Positions 23,281-35,319 of a DNA stretch of 64,000 nt are shown here, in pieces. Made by a program: the position numbers and the translations under genes. Numbering within the stretch: position 1 is the first letter of the stretch; each line of letters opens with the position of its first letter. The notes below the pieces were generated by a model. It ran no database searches, had not been told where the DNA came from, and saw only the letters and a program-made list of their open reading frames with translations. Location of the stretch: assembly GCA_028015205.1 (NCBI GenBank), contig CM051518.1, positions 55,290,372 to 55,354,371 on the forward strand. Direction: 5' to 3'. Source of the stretch: Mytilisepta virgata. Its lineage: Eukaryota > Mollusca > Bivalvia > Mytilida > Mytilidae.

Positions 23281-23365
23281 GCTATATTTTGTTTTAGTTT
23301 TGATTTAAACAGAAAGACGTGGGATATGTGTCAATGAGTTAATATTTATTAGTTAAGTAAAGACT
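23281..23365 (+). repeat. Ngaro 1 repeat B2 and element end
   Basis: Second copy of B1. The matching ends at 'agttaagtaaagac', which I take as the 3' limit of the element. Confidence 0.75.
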
Positions 23366-24184
23366 GTTTATGTTTAACCGGCAGTTGCAACGCCATCAAA
23401 GGGTCAATCTCTGAAAACAAAAGTTATTTGAAAAGCTTGTAAACTTGAGAAAAAAATTTTTGATTTAGATTTTCCTATTTCGATTTGCAATTTTGAAAAT
23501 TTGACGTAAATTGAAAAGATAGAGAAAAACGACGGAATTCCTCTGCATAAACTGGATTATTTCATCAGCAAAAATGATAAATCTGGATATTTTAAGATTT
23601 AAAAAAAAGTCTTGTTCTGCACTTTAGACTACACTTTTCAAAATGTGAATTATTAATCAAACGACTGAGAATATACGCTTCAAGACATCGTTGTAAAATT
23701 GCAGATGAAAATTTAATAATTGTAGCAACGTTTACACCATAATAACTCGTCTTGTTACAAACAAATATTATTATTATTATAATTATGTGAAAAGGGAAAT
23801 TATTGACTATAAATCAAGCCTTTTCTTGCCAAAATCGGCTGAGTATTGAGGTAATTATCAAGTTTTTGTTGGAAAGATACTACACGTAGAAAGCTTACCG
23901 GTCATATTTGACCGGTAGGAACGTTAAAGGGTGAAACAAGAAGTACTCATTACCAAAATACCGAAATAGGAAGCCAAATTACAACTAAGGAGATCTACCA
24001 TGTGCAATACAATGAATTAACCCTTAGTATTTCTGTTATTTTTTAATTTTGCTAGATACTGGTATTTCTGTAACAAATAAAAAAAATAATCATGTCAGAC
24101 AAGTCTGACGACTGGGTTTGCGAATACCCTCGGGGACCTAGGGTCCACCATGCAGAGGCATCGTCCCAGGAGTTTCAAAATAAT
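23366..24184. other. No gene seen
   Basis: AT-rich. The ORF 24092-24286 has no recognisable content and overlaps the repeat that begins at 24185. Confidence 0.5.
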
Positions 24185-25525
24185 AATCCAAAGATACTAA
24201 TATTAGATATACTAAATTTATACAATGCTGTATACTACGAATTTCAAGGAGTTACCTCTCATCAGCAGCATAAAAACGAAACATAGGCATTCCTATAAAG
24301 AGAGGTGAAACACATAGAATTTCTTGGTAAAAAATTAATTTAAGATTAGAAAGATATTAATAAAAAGGACAAATATACCTAAGCAGCAAAAAAAAAACAA
24401 CAACGTAATCCATCGGACATACAACCCCGGGAAGATAAATGAAAGAACAACCACAAACACAACAAATCAACACTGAAAACTAAAAAAACAATGAACAACA
24501 CGAACTCCTATAAAAAACCAGGAGTAAACCCAGGTGCTCAACCTATCCCCGATAAAACCCTGGTTCAGAAGCTTTTGTAACAGCAGTAATCCTCTTTGTC
24601 GAAAGTCCGGGTAACTCATGCATGCCCTTGAAAATCGGATCAGCTGAGAAACGTAGACGCCATATACACACGATGCTGGTATATTGCTACTCAAGAAGGG
24701 AAAATTCATAATAAATTCATAATAAATATTGTTTGCAATATTCTCAGTTATATTTCGAAGTTTGCCTGGACGTTACAAGCCCCTAGCAAATTGTAATACA
24801 CACGTTTTGATGTCATGGCTGTCAGAGAAATCTCGGACTATGAGATTTTCTGCCACTTTCAATGTCTTTGGCCATATCGTAGCTTCGTAAAAGATTTTTT
24901 TATGGAGAAGGCATGATAATAAGAAAACAACGACCATCTGCATGAAAATTTGCAATTAAATCGTTAATTACGATCACCATCAAAGACACATTGTCTCATC
25001 GACGAACTTACAACTGAAAATGTGACCGTCTAGTGTCAACAAGCTGCTCAAACCACCTGGTCACCGATGTCACTTAAGATACAAAAAATCTAAATTTAAA
25101 AACAAAATTATGAAGAACGAAAACTCCTATCAAAATAAAAGTTTTTTCCATGTATAAGATAAACATCCAAAGAAAGTCTCATTAGAGTTCCATGTGATGT
25201 AATGATAGGAGACACAAGTTGGACGTTCTTATTCACATTTGACATTTTAAAAGTACAAATGTCGATTATTCTTGATCAAGTAAAAACACTGTTGGACAAA
25301 CTATTAACCAAAAGAACCGGAGGTATTTTCAAACAAGACATATAGCACAGTTGGTGGAATATTTAATTAATATATATGATACTACAGTAGAATGTGTAGT
25401 TTGCGTACACAGTTATATTTTGTAATCCATTGGACGTAATTGTTTTCTTTAAAAAACATGCTGTGTTCCAATGCTAAACCAAATGAATGTTTTCAAATCT
25501 GATTCATCAAATGTAGATTGCAATG
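24185..25525 (-). repeat. Dispersed repeat with inverted RT fragment (copy 2), left edge of unit B
   Basis: This is the counterpart of 4597-5850, plus the ~120-bp repeat shared with 17270-17390. On the minus strand 24467-24709 encodes NFPFLSSNIPASCVYGVY, SQLIRFSRACMSY and RGLLLLQKLLNQGFIG, a better-preserved RT fragment than copy 1. It joins the direct-orientation RT fragment at ~25530, so the two RT pieces form a head-to-head inverted pair. Confidence 0.75.
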
Positions 25526-25529
25526 AGAT

Positions 25530-26520
25530 GGAATATTACCCAATCCTTTAATTTCACTTTCCAAGACTTTCTACGTCTCATCTATCCTAGTGAGCTTGAA
25601 ATTAAGGATACTTCAGATACCCTAAAGTCCGCTTCGGATTTGGATTTGTTTCTTGAAATAGACGATGAGGGACATTTGAAGACAAAACTTTATAACAAAC
25701 GTGATGAATTCAACTTTCCTATTGCTAACTTCCCTTCTTGAGAGCAATATACCAGCATCGCCTGCATATGGCGTCTACGTTTCTCAGCTTATCTGATTTT
25801 CATGGGGCATGCGTGAGTTACCCTGACTTTCGACAAAAAGCATTAATGCTGTCACAAAAGCTTCTTAACCAGGATTTTATAGGGATAAGTTGAATGTCAT
25901 CAGTTAGGAAATTCATTGACCGATACATTGTTCCAATATCTAAGATGATGGTGGACCTCTTCCCTCTGTCGTTACATTTCATTTGTATCCACCAATTTGT
26001 GACTTCCACCTGATGGACTTTGTTGAACTTCACGACGGGTGCCGTGTACGGAGCAGGAACTGCTTACCATTCTAGAGCACCTGGGTTTACCCCTGGTTTT
26101 TATAGCAGTTCGTTGTTGTTGATTGATTTTTAGTTTTATGTGTTTATTTGTTGTGCTTGTGGTTGTTCATTTGTCTTCCTGGGTTTGTCTGTCCAATGGG
26201 TTACGTTTTTTTTTATTTGCTGCTTAGGTATATTTGTTCTTTTTATACATTTCTAGTGCTTTCTGATTTGTGTCATTTTATGTTTGGGTGTAACTTTTTG
26301 AAGCAAAACTTTTTAAAATACCGAACTAAATAGCTGGACACTTTCCCGGATGTATGAAAGAAAAATAAAGGAAGAACACATTATTTCCTACCGCACAGTA
26401 TATGAAGTTAACCGCAAAAGTCGACGCATGGTCTTGATGTAGGGTGTGATCCTGTGGTTAAAGACCTTCTACTAACTCCAAGAATGAACAACAGGAATAA
26501 AACGAATGTATAATTGCATT
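25530..26520 (+). pseudogene. Reverse-transcriptase fragment (unit B, left)
   Basis: The frame 25523-25741 carries FQDFLRLIYPSELEIKDTSD, LDLFLEIDDEGHLKTK and RDEFNFPIANFPS. Degraded sequence then covers 'YGVYVSQL' and the family tail 'gacgggtgccgtgtacgg' (26036). The YIDD segment is deleted: 'aatttcactt' runs straight into 'tccaagactttct'. It corresponds to 7571-8600 in unit A. Confidence 0.65.
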
Positions 26521-27999
26521 TTTTTATTATTTTCTAACATTACATACTAGGTAATTTTTAATGTGTATTTTTTTATCTTTGTGCAATGTGTATGGTTAAG
26601 TTTGTATATGCTGAATCTTTCCTTTGTATATGCATATGTATATTGCTAATCAAGATCTAATATAGGATTAAGGAGGATGCCTATAGATATAGCTTTTTTT
26701 TCTACCCAATGGATTTTTCTTAAATTTTGCATAAACATACTTTGCATTGACCTCTTTCAAAATTTGATAAAAAATAGCATGTCACAAGGTTCGTTTCCAT
26801 GGTAACGGTATCCAAAGTTTAAAAAGTAAATAGAACACAAATAATGGCATTGGTAGGCATATCTATTAATTTCTGACCTAATAGCAACACACAAAAAACG
26901 AAGATTTCTGTAAAAATTCTGTTTTCCTTAGATTTCCAAAAAATTGGTAAAATGATTTTTTTTAATTTGACATATGATAGTCCAAACAATGTTCTTTCAA
27001 ATAATAAACAGAAATATATGGGTCAACAGACTATTTTGGGAACTATACACATGTTTGTTACCCCACGGAAACAGAAATAAATGGCATTTTTCAGTCTTTA
27101 TTTATAATTATGTACAGAATGTGGCATTTATGGTGAACTTTTTTTTAAACATTCATATTTTGTATTTGATATTTATAATGTGAGAATCAAATAAAAAATA
27201 TTTTAAATTTCTGTCAATATTCAGTTACCATGACAACATGTGAGAAGCGTGAAAATCCAGATTTACACATATATGACTATTAACAAATACCATGATTTCA
27301 GAGGTTACAACAAAGTAACTCTGTAAATGTAAACAATACACAATAATTTGGGCTGTAAAAACTAGAAAGCTGCACTGTCGGAATCGACAGTGATCACCGC
27401 ACCCACTGAAGTATTTGGGCCACTTCCTATAGTCAAAAATATAAAACCTTATTCCCATCCTAAAATAGTATGCAATCATTCTATAATAAAGAAATTAAAT
27501 CAATAAACATAAAGAAAAATGAAAAAACCATAGTTCTCAGGCTTAAACTGACAATTTTTGAAATTTGACCTGAGTGAGCCCCCTGTTTAAAAATCGATAT
27601 TCTTAATCCATATTGTGCAACTACATATAGTGTAGAACAATACTATATATAAGCAAAATGAAAGAAAACTTAGTGACAATTGACCCCAAATTTTGAAAAT
27701 TAAAGTTCTATAACCTTATTGCACATTTGCATATGGTGTTTGACAACAGTGCATAGAAAATAAATGCATAAATTGAAAAACAAAAGACGACTTTACACCA
27801 GAGTGAAGCTTAAATTGATAGTTTTTTTCAAAATTTGACACCTGTGGGCCCACATTTTTTAAAATTAAAATTCTAAAACCTTAGTGCGCATCTGTTTATG
27901 GTGTATGACAATGCCGTATAGAAATAAAACGATAATTGAACCAGAAGACCCAAGGAGTCTGATAGTGCATTGCCTATTACATATAGCGACCAGTTACCA

Positions 28000-28720
28000 A
28001 GGGTTAAAAGTACGACTGTGGTGGCCATCTTGGTTGATAGTTTGAGTCAACGGACACAATTATGAAAGATGATTATCTAAGGTTCATTGCTGCTAAGTTT
28101 GGTTCAACCCTCTCGGTAGTTCCAGACAAGAAGATTTTTTAATACATTTTCCATAGGGTCCAATGTTATGTTCAGCTGTGGCGGCCATCTCGGTTGACAG
28201 TCCGGGTCATTAAACATAATTCTGAAAGAGGGCAATCTAAGGACCAGTACTGCTAAGTCTTGTTCTAATTGGCTCAGTTTTTTTTTCAGACAAGAATATT
28301 ATTTAATGAATTTTCCCATAGGGTTCTATGTCAAACTTAGTTCAGCTGCTGGTTCCAATCGGCCAAGCGGTTTCAGACAAGAACATTTTAATGAATTTTC
28401 GTGTAGGATCTCATGTAAAACTAAGTTCGGCTGTGGCGGACATCTTGGTTGACATTCTAGGTCATAGGATATATTTCTGACAGACGACCATCTACGAACC
28501 ATAACTGTCAAGTCCGGTTCCAATTGGCTCAGTATTTTCAGACAAATAGATGTTTTAATGAATTTCCCATAGGGTCCTATGTTAAACTAAGTGACGGCCA
28601 TCTTTTTCGGAGGGTGGGGTTAAATTAAATTCCTAAACCCAAAAGTGAAGAAGGAGTTGACATCACATGAAAGTGTGACGGATGGACAGACGGAGGAAGA
28701 CAATCGCTTTATACCGTAAC
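28000..28720 (+). repeat. Tandem repeat, ~170-bp unit, about four copies
   Basis: The phrases 'ggcggccatct.ggttgacag', 'cagacaagaa.att' and 'aattttcccatagggt' recur at roughly 28020, 28180, 28350, 28435 and 28590 with variable spacing. The array ends in a 'gacggatggacagacggagg' segment, a common ending of bivalve repeats. Confidence 0.65.
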
Positions 28721-29029
28721 TTTCTCTGAAAGTGCCAAAGTGTGGGGATAATTAGTTTGGTTAACATTTACCACAGATGGCATGTTAACATCCCATAAAT
28801 TGATTAAAAAACTATGTTAGTGTGAGCAAAACTTGACAAAATGATGCCCCTTACAAGGTTTTGGATTTTTTAAGGGAACCCCAAAATATAAATCGAATAA
28901 AAATGTAACATAGAAGGTTCTCTTTAGCATTATATGGTTTAGTTTCTGGTGGGCTAAATTTCATATATTCTTTTCTAACACTACTTGACCAATGGATTCG
29001 AAAGCTCTCATGCATGATCACTGCATGAT

Positions 29030-29470
29030 TCTAAGCTGCCAATTGGAAAGCAAATATTGTCAGTGCCCGAATTAGTTAACATGGGCTTTTCTGGTTTGTT
29101 AAATTTCCTATAACATTCTGTATGGAGATGCATAATAAGGTTTTCAAAACTTGTTACCCTCAGGGGTTGAAAAATGGGAATATAAGCTTGTGACCTAAAC
29201 TCTTCTTTCATTTTCATTTTGTGTATTTAATTTCTGTACAATATTGTCACACACTGTTTAAAGATGTACAAGAAGATTTTAGAATTTTGATTTTCAAAAA
29301 TCGGGGCCTTCAGGGATCGAATTTCAAAAATTGGGAATTATAAGCTGGTGACTGAAACTCTTCTTTCGTTTTTCATGTTATGCATTTATTTCTATACAGT
29401 ATTGTCATACACTGTATGCAGATTGATGCACAGTAGGGTTTTTGATTTTCCAAAATTTGGACCTGATTTC
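29030..29470 (+). repeat. Tandem repeat, ~190-bp unit, about two copies
   Basis: 'gggaat.ataagct.gtgac' with 'aaactcttctttc' occurs near 29178 and 29335. 'tacagtattgtca.acactgt' follows each about 70 bases later. The unit appears to continue, more diverged, to the left. Confidence 0.6.
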
Positions 29471-29894
29471 AAAGATATGATTCATGTGAGAGAGGTGCAC
29501 AGGGATACATCACGTGGGAGTGTGGGGATAGCTGTCGTTTCCGACTGCCTCAATCTAGTTTATAAAAATTATAAACTGGACACAATGTCCATTGACATCA
29601 AATTTTAACATGGATGTCAAACAAAATCCAGGGAGCAATACAGACCCCTACGACCCTCTACGTTTACTCATAACAGCTGGGTTGGTCCTATACATCAGGG
29701 AAATAGATTATAATATCATATATTGCCTTGAAATATTAAAAGTGAAAGCAGACAAGTTAGAAACTAGATATATGTGTCGACTGCCTGTGAATTAGTAAGA
29801 CTGGTTTATGAATTTTAAATGTTTATGATTTTTTGTGTGGGTTTCTGTTGATGTATATAGTTGAACAAAATATGTCAGGATACTGTATCCACAG

Positions 29895-29974
29895 GCACTT
29901 TTTTCTGTTAACAAAATACCACTTATCCTTATAACACCATAAGGATATATGGTATTTTTAACAGAAACAAGTGC
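29895..29974. repeat. Long near-perfect hairpin
   Basis: Arms of about 35 bases pair across an 8-base loop: GCACTT...TGTTA...AATACCA..TATCCTTA on the left and TAAGGATA..TGGTATT...TAACA...AAGTGC on the right. Only a few internal mismatches interrupt the arms. The flanks show no gene. It could be a small foldback element or a solo remnant of one. Confidence 0.75.
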
Positions 29975-30464
29975 TTGCGATGGCCCCACAACGTGCCTAA
30001 TGTAACATACAACTCCTTAAAGTACAAACTGTTACATGAGTAACTGATTATTATCTGTTTGACGTCTTACATTTGTCACAATTTATATGAACACATAACA
30101 TAAAGATTATTTTATCGTTCCTCCATGTCCTTGATTTGTGGTCTTTGACTGAAGAAATTGTACATTCAACTCTCCAACCTATAGGCAACTGCAGAATACA
30201 TTTAAACAGTAATGCACTGTAAATAAAACAATTGAATAGGCATCGCTTTATAAATGAATTATTTTAACTCTTTTTGAGACCCTTATCTTGTGCATAAACT
30301 TCGACAGTAATTCACGCTCAACCATTTGTTTTGATGGAAGACGTTTTCGCTAGGGAAAAGAACGCAGGCGGAACATAATTACATATACCCCTTTGGTATT
30401 TCTTGACTTTATTTACTTTATTTACATAAGGACTTTATGTTGAGTATGTGAGTGAAAAGGCCGA

Positions 30465-31007
30465 GTTTACACATCGATAAACTCATACAAAATCGTATTT
30501 AATCCTTCTAATTCCATTTAAAACACCGAAAAGTTGTTCCTAACAGAAATAAAAAAAAATTACTCTGCCCTTCTCAAGCGACATCCATCTTGAATCTGGT
30601 ACTATTTTTATTAGCTGAGCAATTGAATAAAAAGGTCAACAAAGTCATTTAAAAATCGAAAAAAACAAGGAAACTTACGTTTGATAGATTTAAAATAATC
30701 TGAAGCGTACAGAATCCACGCAATATCCGATTTTTTTATCGTTTGAAGAATCCAACTTGCGTTGTTTAATATATGACGTTGCAATCTTGACTGTGATGTT
30801 CGTGCTGCAAATTTTCGCGGAATTTTTGAAAACGCAATTTTCATCAATTTTTAAACCATTTCTCATTAAATCTTCACTATTATTGTATCATCCTTAAAAT
30901 TTATTCTTTTACTGCATTCTTCACATTTAATGTCTCATTGCAAACTTTAAATAATCAAGAAAGCGCATGGATATGCTTGCCAAATACGGGTTTATCGATG
31001 TATAAAC
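30465..31007. mobile_element. Candidate MITE with 18-bp terminal inverted repeats
   Basis: gtttacacatcgataaac at 30465-30482 is the inverted complement of gtttatcgatgtataaac at 30990-31007, 17 of 18 bases. The ~545-bp interior has no coding capacity. I could not identify a clear target-site duplication, so mobility is unproven. Confidence 0.4.
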
Positions 31008-31365
31008 TTTTATTATTTTTTCCTTCTGACCAATGAAATTCTTGTATTTTATCATATGCAAATTAAAATGGAATTATAAGACATTAATATCTCAACTAAC
31101 TGATAGAATGCCATAGAACAAGGATAACAAAACATTAAATTTCATCTGTGAATATAAATGGAGAATATGACTAGCACATGTGTTACATGATTAATTATTA
31201 CAGAGATGGAAAAAACTCGACTAGTTATTTGAGGAATGCAATTATACAAAGAAAAGTGAAAAAAATCTGTTTTTTCTTGTAATTATAATATTACGGAAAT
31301 AACGAAGAAAATATTAACAATTACGCACGCAGCTATAACATGTATAAGTAGTGTCATCATGATAC

Positions 31366-31374
31366 GTATATATA
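31366..31374 (+). promoter_or_regulatory. Probable TATA box of peptide gene copy B
   Basis: gtatatatat lies about 35-43 bases before the ATG at 31409, in the same place as in copy A. Confidence 0.45.
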
Positions 31375-31408
31375 TCAGATCGAAGTATTAGAAATGCATA
31401 CCGCCATC

Positions 31409-31454
31409 ATGGTCAGAGTTATAATCTTCCTTGCATTTGTTGCTATTGCTGCAG
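31409..31454 (+). CDS. Copy B exon 1: signal peptide
   Basis: It is identical in protein sequence to copy A exon 1 and uses the same donor (G|gtaatc). Confidence 0.7.
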
Positions 31455-34101
31455 GTAATCTTACTCTTTTTTTCAATTTCGACACTTCTAATTTAGGTGT
31501 TGTTTTGCAATTTAAATAGGTTTATTTTTTAATATTATTAATGTATCTAAAAATAGGTAATGTCTACAAGACTATTAAAATACTAACTGCACAACATGAG
31601 AATTAAAAATATTAAACATACATGATTTTTGTCTCTTTATGTATCTTTAAAAATGACCAAATGCATTTAACTATCTATATAAGGTGTATTTTGATATTTC
31701 AAAAGTAAAAAAGTTTTTCCATATACAGTACGTTTTTATAAGTGTTATTTATGTACTTAAAGCTGGCCCTGTCTACGATTACAGCGGTGGATACCAAGAC
31801 GGATACTATCCTGGCCATGGCTATAATAGTTATAATGGATTTAAAATTGTTGGTGGAAAGTTTAATTACTTAGGGAAATGTGAGTATAGGACGGCGATTT
31901 GATTGAGTAAATTACTTTATTTGATCGATATAATTTAATAGTTTTACAAAATGTTTCAAAGGAAATTTCTAGATATAACTTCAAAAAGGGAGAAATATCT
32001 GATTGGCAAGGATTACCTGTAGCAATAATTCTGATCTAACAATGAAATCTTTGTAGTGAATGTCTTGTTACATTTACTTACGTTGAAATGAACTTTCATT
32101 CATGCTGGAATCACCTTTTATTTCAGTAAAACCTTAAAAAGTTGTAACTGGCGTTTACAAAGAAAATATGAATTCATCCACTGTTTAGAATTAGATTTCT
32201 CTGTATACCTTATATTAATGAATGTCCACCGTATTCCCTAATGATTTCTAACGTACATGAATACATGTGTATATTAAAACACTATTATGTAGACAGAAGT
32301 AGGATTCTTAATACTTTTTGTGTAATACCACAAAAGACCAATTATCCAAAATGATATGCATGTAATAAAAGTTGGAAGAAACTTTTTAAATCTTGCCGTG
32401 ATATAAATTATGATATTACACATTTGAATGTAAGCTAGCGCTAGTAAGCTATTTTTTTGTTTATCTCTTACCAATAATTCTGCCATCTTTAATCTTGAAT
32501 AATCTGATTTTTAAATCTTTGAATGTTAAAACAAAATATCCATAACAATATAAACATCAACTGTATTTCCGTTATACAAATCGACCTTAAATGCAAAACA
32601 TCCGTATTGGAGAAATTTATTAGTTTTCTACAAAATTGAAGCATTTTCAACAGTGAATTGTAAAATGTCAATTTAACCCTATCATCGATATGTTTGCAAA
32701 CAGGTTAATACATGTAATACCCCAAGGAACTCGTTTTCCACCAGAAAAAAAAGCATCCACCCATTTGTTTTAAAATTATTTGAATTTGGTGTGACCTTAG
32801 TCAAATAAGTTATCTTGATAAATGGAAATAAGGGAAATGGGGTAATTGATATTAATGAAAGTGTTGATTTTAGGTATTTTTTTTTTTATTTTTTATTTTC
32901 CAGCGTACAAGCTAAAATGCAGTCAAGATCGTTTCTACGGTCTGTGGAATGGTTGTTACAGTTCATACCACAGTAGAAAGATTTGTTTTCAAAAACTTTA
33001 TAAACAACATTATTTTGAACAACTTGTTGGTAATTTCCTTTTTTTATATATATTTTGTTTGAGAAAAAAGTCCAATACTACTTAAATTCATAAAATAAAC
33101 TTTTCTTATCTACATTTAATTGCTAAATTCTTTCTTAGAAATGCATAATTATTTAAAATTTTGTCCGAAACCTAGAAGCCTGGTTTGTCATTTCTTGATC
33201 AAATCTTTTTCGGTTCGAGAAGGATGAAACTTTTAGAAGGCAAAAATCTACCAAACAGGAAATCCGATATGTTTACACGAATAAGCAAACTTTAGATCAG
33301 ATCAATAGGAATTTCAAAGGTAAAAGATTAATATGTTTAATTAAACAAGCTTGTTATAGAATAGCCAATCTCCTCCGCCGATAATAGGTCAACAATGTTA
33401 ATAAGAAGACACAAATTTGCAAACTAAAGTCGTACGATACAATGCTGATCTGACCTTTGACAAATTTAATTACAATCAGTTGGGGTATGAATTGAAATTT
33501 TACAGTTTTTTATTTTGATATATGGTAACTTGACACATTTTAAAAGTCCAAAATATTTACCAAAAATGGAATCGCAATGTTTCACGCTTGAATGATTAAC
33601 TATATGGTTGCTAGGTAATTTTCCCATGAATTGAAGGTCAGATATTTATCAAAGATGGAATTGCCGTGTTTAGAACTGTATTATCTCACGCTATTGTTGT
33701 TTCATACTTGTATAATTTAATGTATAGTTCCTTTGTACTTTTCCAAACATTTAAAGGTCTTAGAGTTTACCAGAATATGTACCAAATATAAATTAGAATT
33801 TTTTAATTCCAATTTTATAAAGAAATTACCGATTCACACTTGAAATTATTCCTCTGTTTCGTAGATAGCGCAAGAAAATTTTAGATTTTAAGGTTAGCAC
33901 ACAGTAAATTTCTAGTGGGGAAATTAATCAGAAGTTACATTTTACTATGTTTATGTTTTAATCTTTACAGTGGAATGTAAACAATTATTTATAGATTTCA
34001 CTGATCTATACCAAATTTATCAGGAAACTTTTGTTTGTATCAGCCAATCAAGTTCACACGTTTACACTAACATACATAGCAAGATAATCAATTATATATA
34101 A
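31409..34101 (+). CDS. Secreted cysteine-rich peptide gene, copy B
   Basis: Exons 31409-31454, 31763-31879, 32904-33029 and 33971-34101 match copy A exons 1-4, again all phase 1 with GT-AG sites. The start has context gccatcATGG. The product would be 139 residues with only 5 Cys, because the second Cys of exon 4 is Phe (LFIDFTDLY). In copy A exon 4 ends at TAA after 'TACGTT'. Here that codon is TAC, so the frame runs on for about ten more residues to TAA 34099-34101. Exons 5 and 6 of copy A are missing. Alternative use of last exons at 34666 (giving 104 residues, 3 Cys) or 35320 is possible. It could be a functional diverged paralogue or a decaying copy; exons 1-3 look intact. Confidence 0.6.
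31763..31879 (+). CDS. Copy B exon 2: Tyr/Gly-rich module
   Basis: The acceptor is cttaaag|CT and the donor AAAT|gtgagt. It is three codons shorter than in copy A, starting GPVYDYSGGYQDGYYPG and ending GFKIVGGKFNYLGK. Changes are concentrated in the first half while the GFKI module is preserved. Confidence 0.65.
32904..33029 (+). CDS. Copy B exon 3: C-x11-C-x9-C module
   Basis: The acceptor is attttccag|CG and the donor GTTG|gtaatt. The three Cys and the RFYGLWNGC core are retained, ending QHYFEQLV, one codon shorter than copy A. Confidence 0.7.
33971..34101 (+). CDS. Copy B exon 4: terminal exon with lost Cys and extended end
   Basis: The acceptor is atctttacag|TG. It reads VECKQLFIDFTDLY then YQETFVC. 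Compared with copy A it has lost the middle Cys and three codons in the 'YLDQVY' part, and it reads through the old stop. Confidence 0.55.
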
Positions 34102-34665
34102 TACAGTTGGTGTCTATGTTTTTATTTTTAAGGATGTTCATTACAATTGCATAAATTCTAAGTACATTGTACTTTTTACAACGATTTAATGAGTCATCAA
34201 AAGAACACAGATTACAGTGTTACCGAGGGGAAATATTTTGTAATACGTTTATGATGAAGTAATTTCGACAAATTTTCTTTGGATTCAAAATGACTATTTC
34301 CATTATGACAAATGATTTTTTTTTTTATATTTTTATGAATTTCTCATATGGATGTAGTTAATACATATATCTTAACGACTCACTGCCATACCAAACAAAA
34401 ATTCCAATTCACAGCAAAACTATAATCGTTTATGTTTTCTTACTCTTTTTAGTATGATAATTATATATTATATATTCCCTTTTCATACCCAAATCTTCTA
34501 AAAATTCTCCGACATATTGCCTAAACCAAGTTTTAAAATTGGATAACAACAATACGATTATATATTTGTAGGCCTTAAAGATGGGGTATACTAATAATCT
34601 GTATTGTCTTCTGTGTTGTTCACTGATGATTTCTTTCGGGTAATGGACGATAGTGCTTTTTTTAG

Positions 34666-34701
34666 ATTACTTTCGGAACGCTGGGAAATAAAACTAAAAC
34701 G
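34666..34701 (+). CDS. Copy B alternative last exon, first copy
   Basis: The acceptor is ttttttag|AT. It encodes DYFRNAGK and a TAA stop (34689-34691), then the donor acg|gtaagt as in copy A. Only the D-Y start and G-K end are conserved. Confidence 0.4.
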
Positions 34702-35319
34702 GTAAGTAGACGAATAATGAATATAGCATGATCATTAATGGTCTTAATTTAGCGTAAGGTTATACATTTATTTTCAAAATGGTTGTCAAACTCGGAGCAT
34801 GATCTGCTTAGCCTTTCGGGGCACCTAGTGTGATTTTAGTGTGAGGTCAGTTTCTGTGATGTCTTGTTCTTACTTTGTTTAGTTTATTACATGTTGAAGA
34901 ACACAGATTCCAGTTTGACAAAGGGGAAATATATTTTTAATACTTTATGGTGTAGTACTTTCGACCAACTTCCTTAGGATTAAATATAAATATTTGCCTT
35001 ATCACAAATAATTTTTTTTATCTGATGAATTTCTGATGAGGATGTAGTTAATACATATATCTTAACGACTACTGCCATACCAAATAAAAGTTCTAATTCA
35101 CAGCAAAACTACAATCATTGCAATATTATATATTCCCTTCTTATACCGAATTCCCCACGTAATTCACCAACATATTGCCTAAACCAAGTTTTATAATTGA
35201 CTAACAACAATATAATTGTATATATATATATATGTGAGCCTAACAATCTGTATTGTCTTCTTTATTGTTCACTGATGATTTTTTCGGGTAATGGACGATA
35301 CATGTAGTTCTTTTTTTAG

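Larger units (their letters stand above)
18981..23365 (+). mobile_element. Ngaro-type retrotransposon 1, decayed
   Basis: It is bounded by split direct repeats in the order A1 (18981-19138), ORFs, B1 (22573-22670), A2 (22711-22867), B2 (23281-23365). This arrangement is characteristic of Ngaro-like members of the DIRS group. The interior has Gag with zinc knuckle, RT, RNase H and tyrosine recombinase (YR) in the expected order. These elements replicate through RNA and integrate with the YR, so no integrase is expected. At least seven in-frame stops are present, so it is inactive. No SGNH ORF is visible here, unlike element 2. Confidence 0.8.
26660..31076. other. 4.4-kb block present in unit B but absent from unit A
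   Basis: Unit A reads 'tgctaatcaagat|ttaaaagacatt' (about 8788-8812). In unit B these two sides are separated by this block ('gctaatcaagat' near 26658, 'ataagacatt' near 31076). It holds several repeats described separately and no supportable gene. I could not find a target-site duplication or terminal repeats at its ends, so insertion in B and deletion in A are both possible. Confidence 0.65.
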
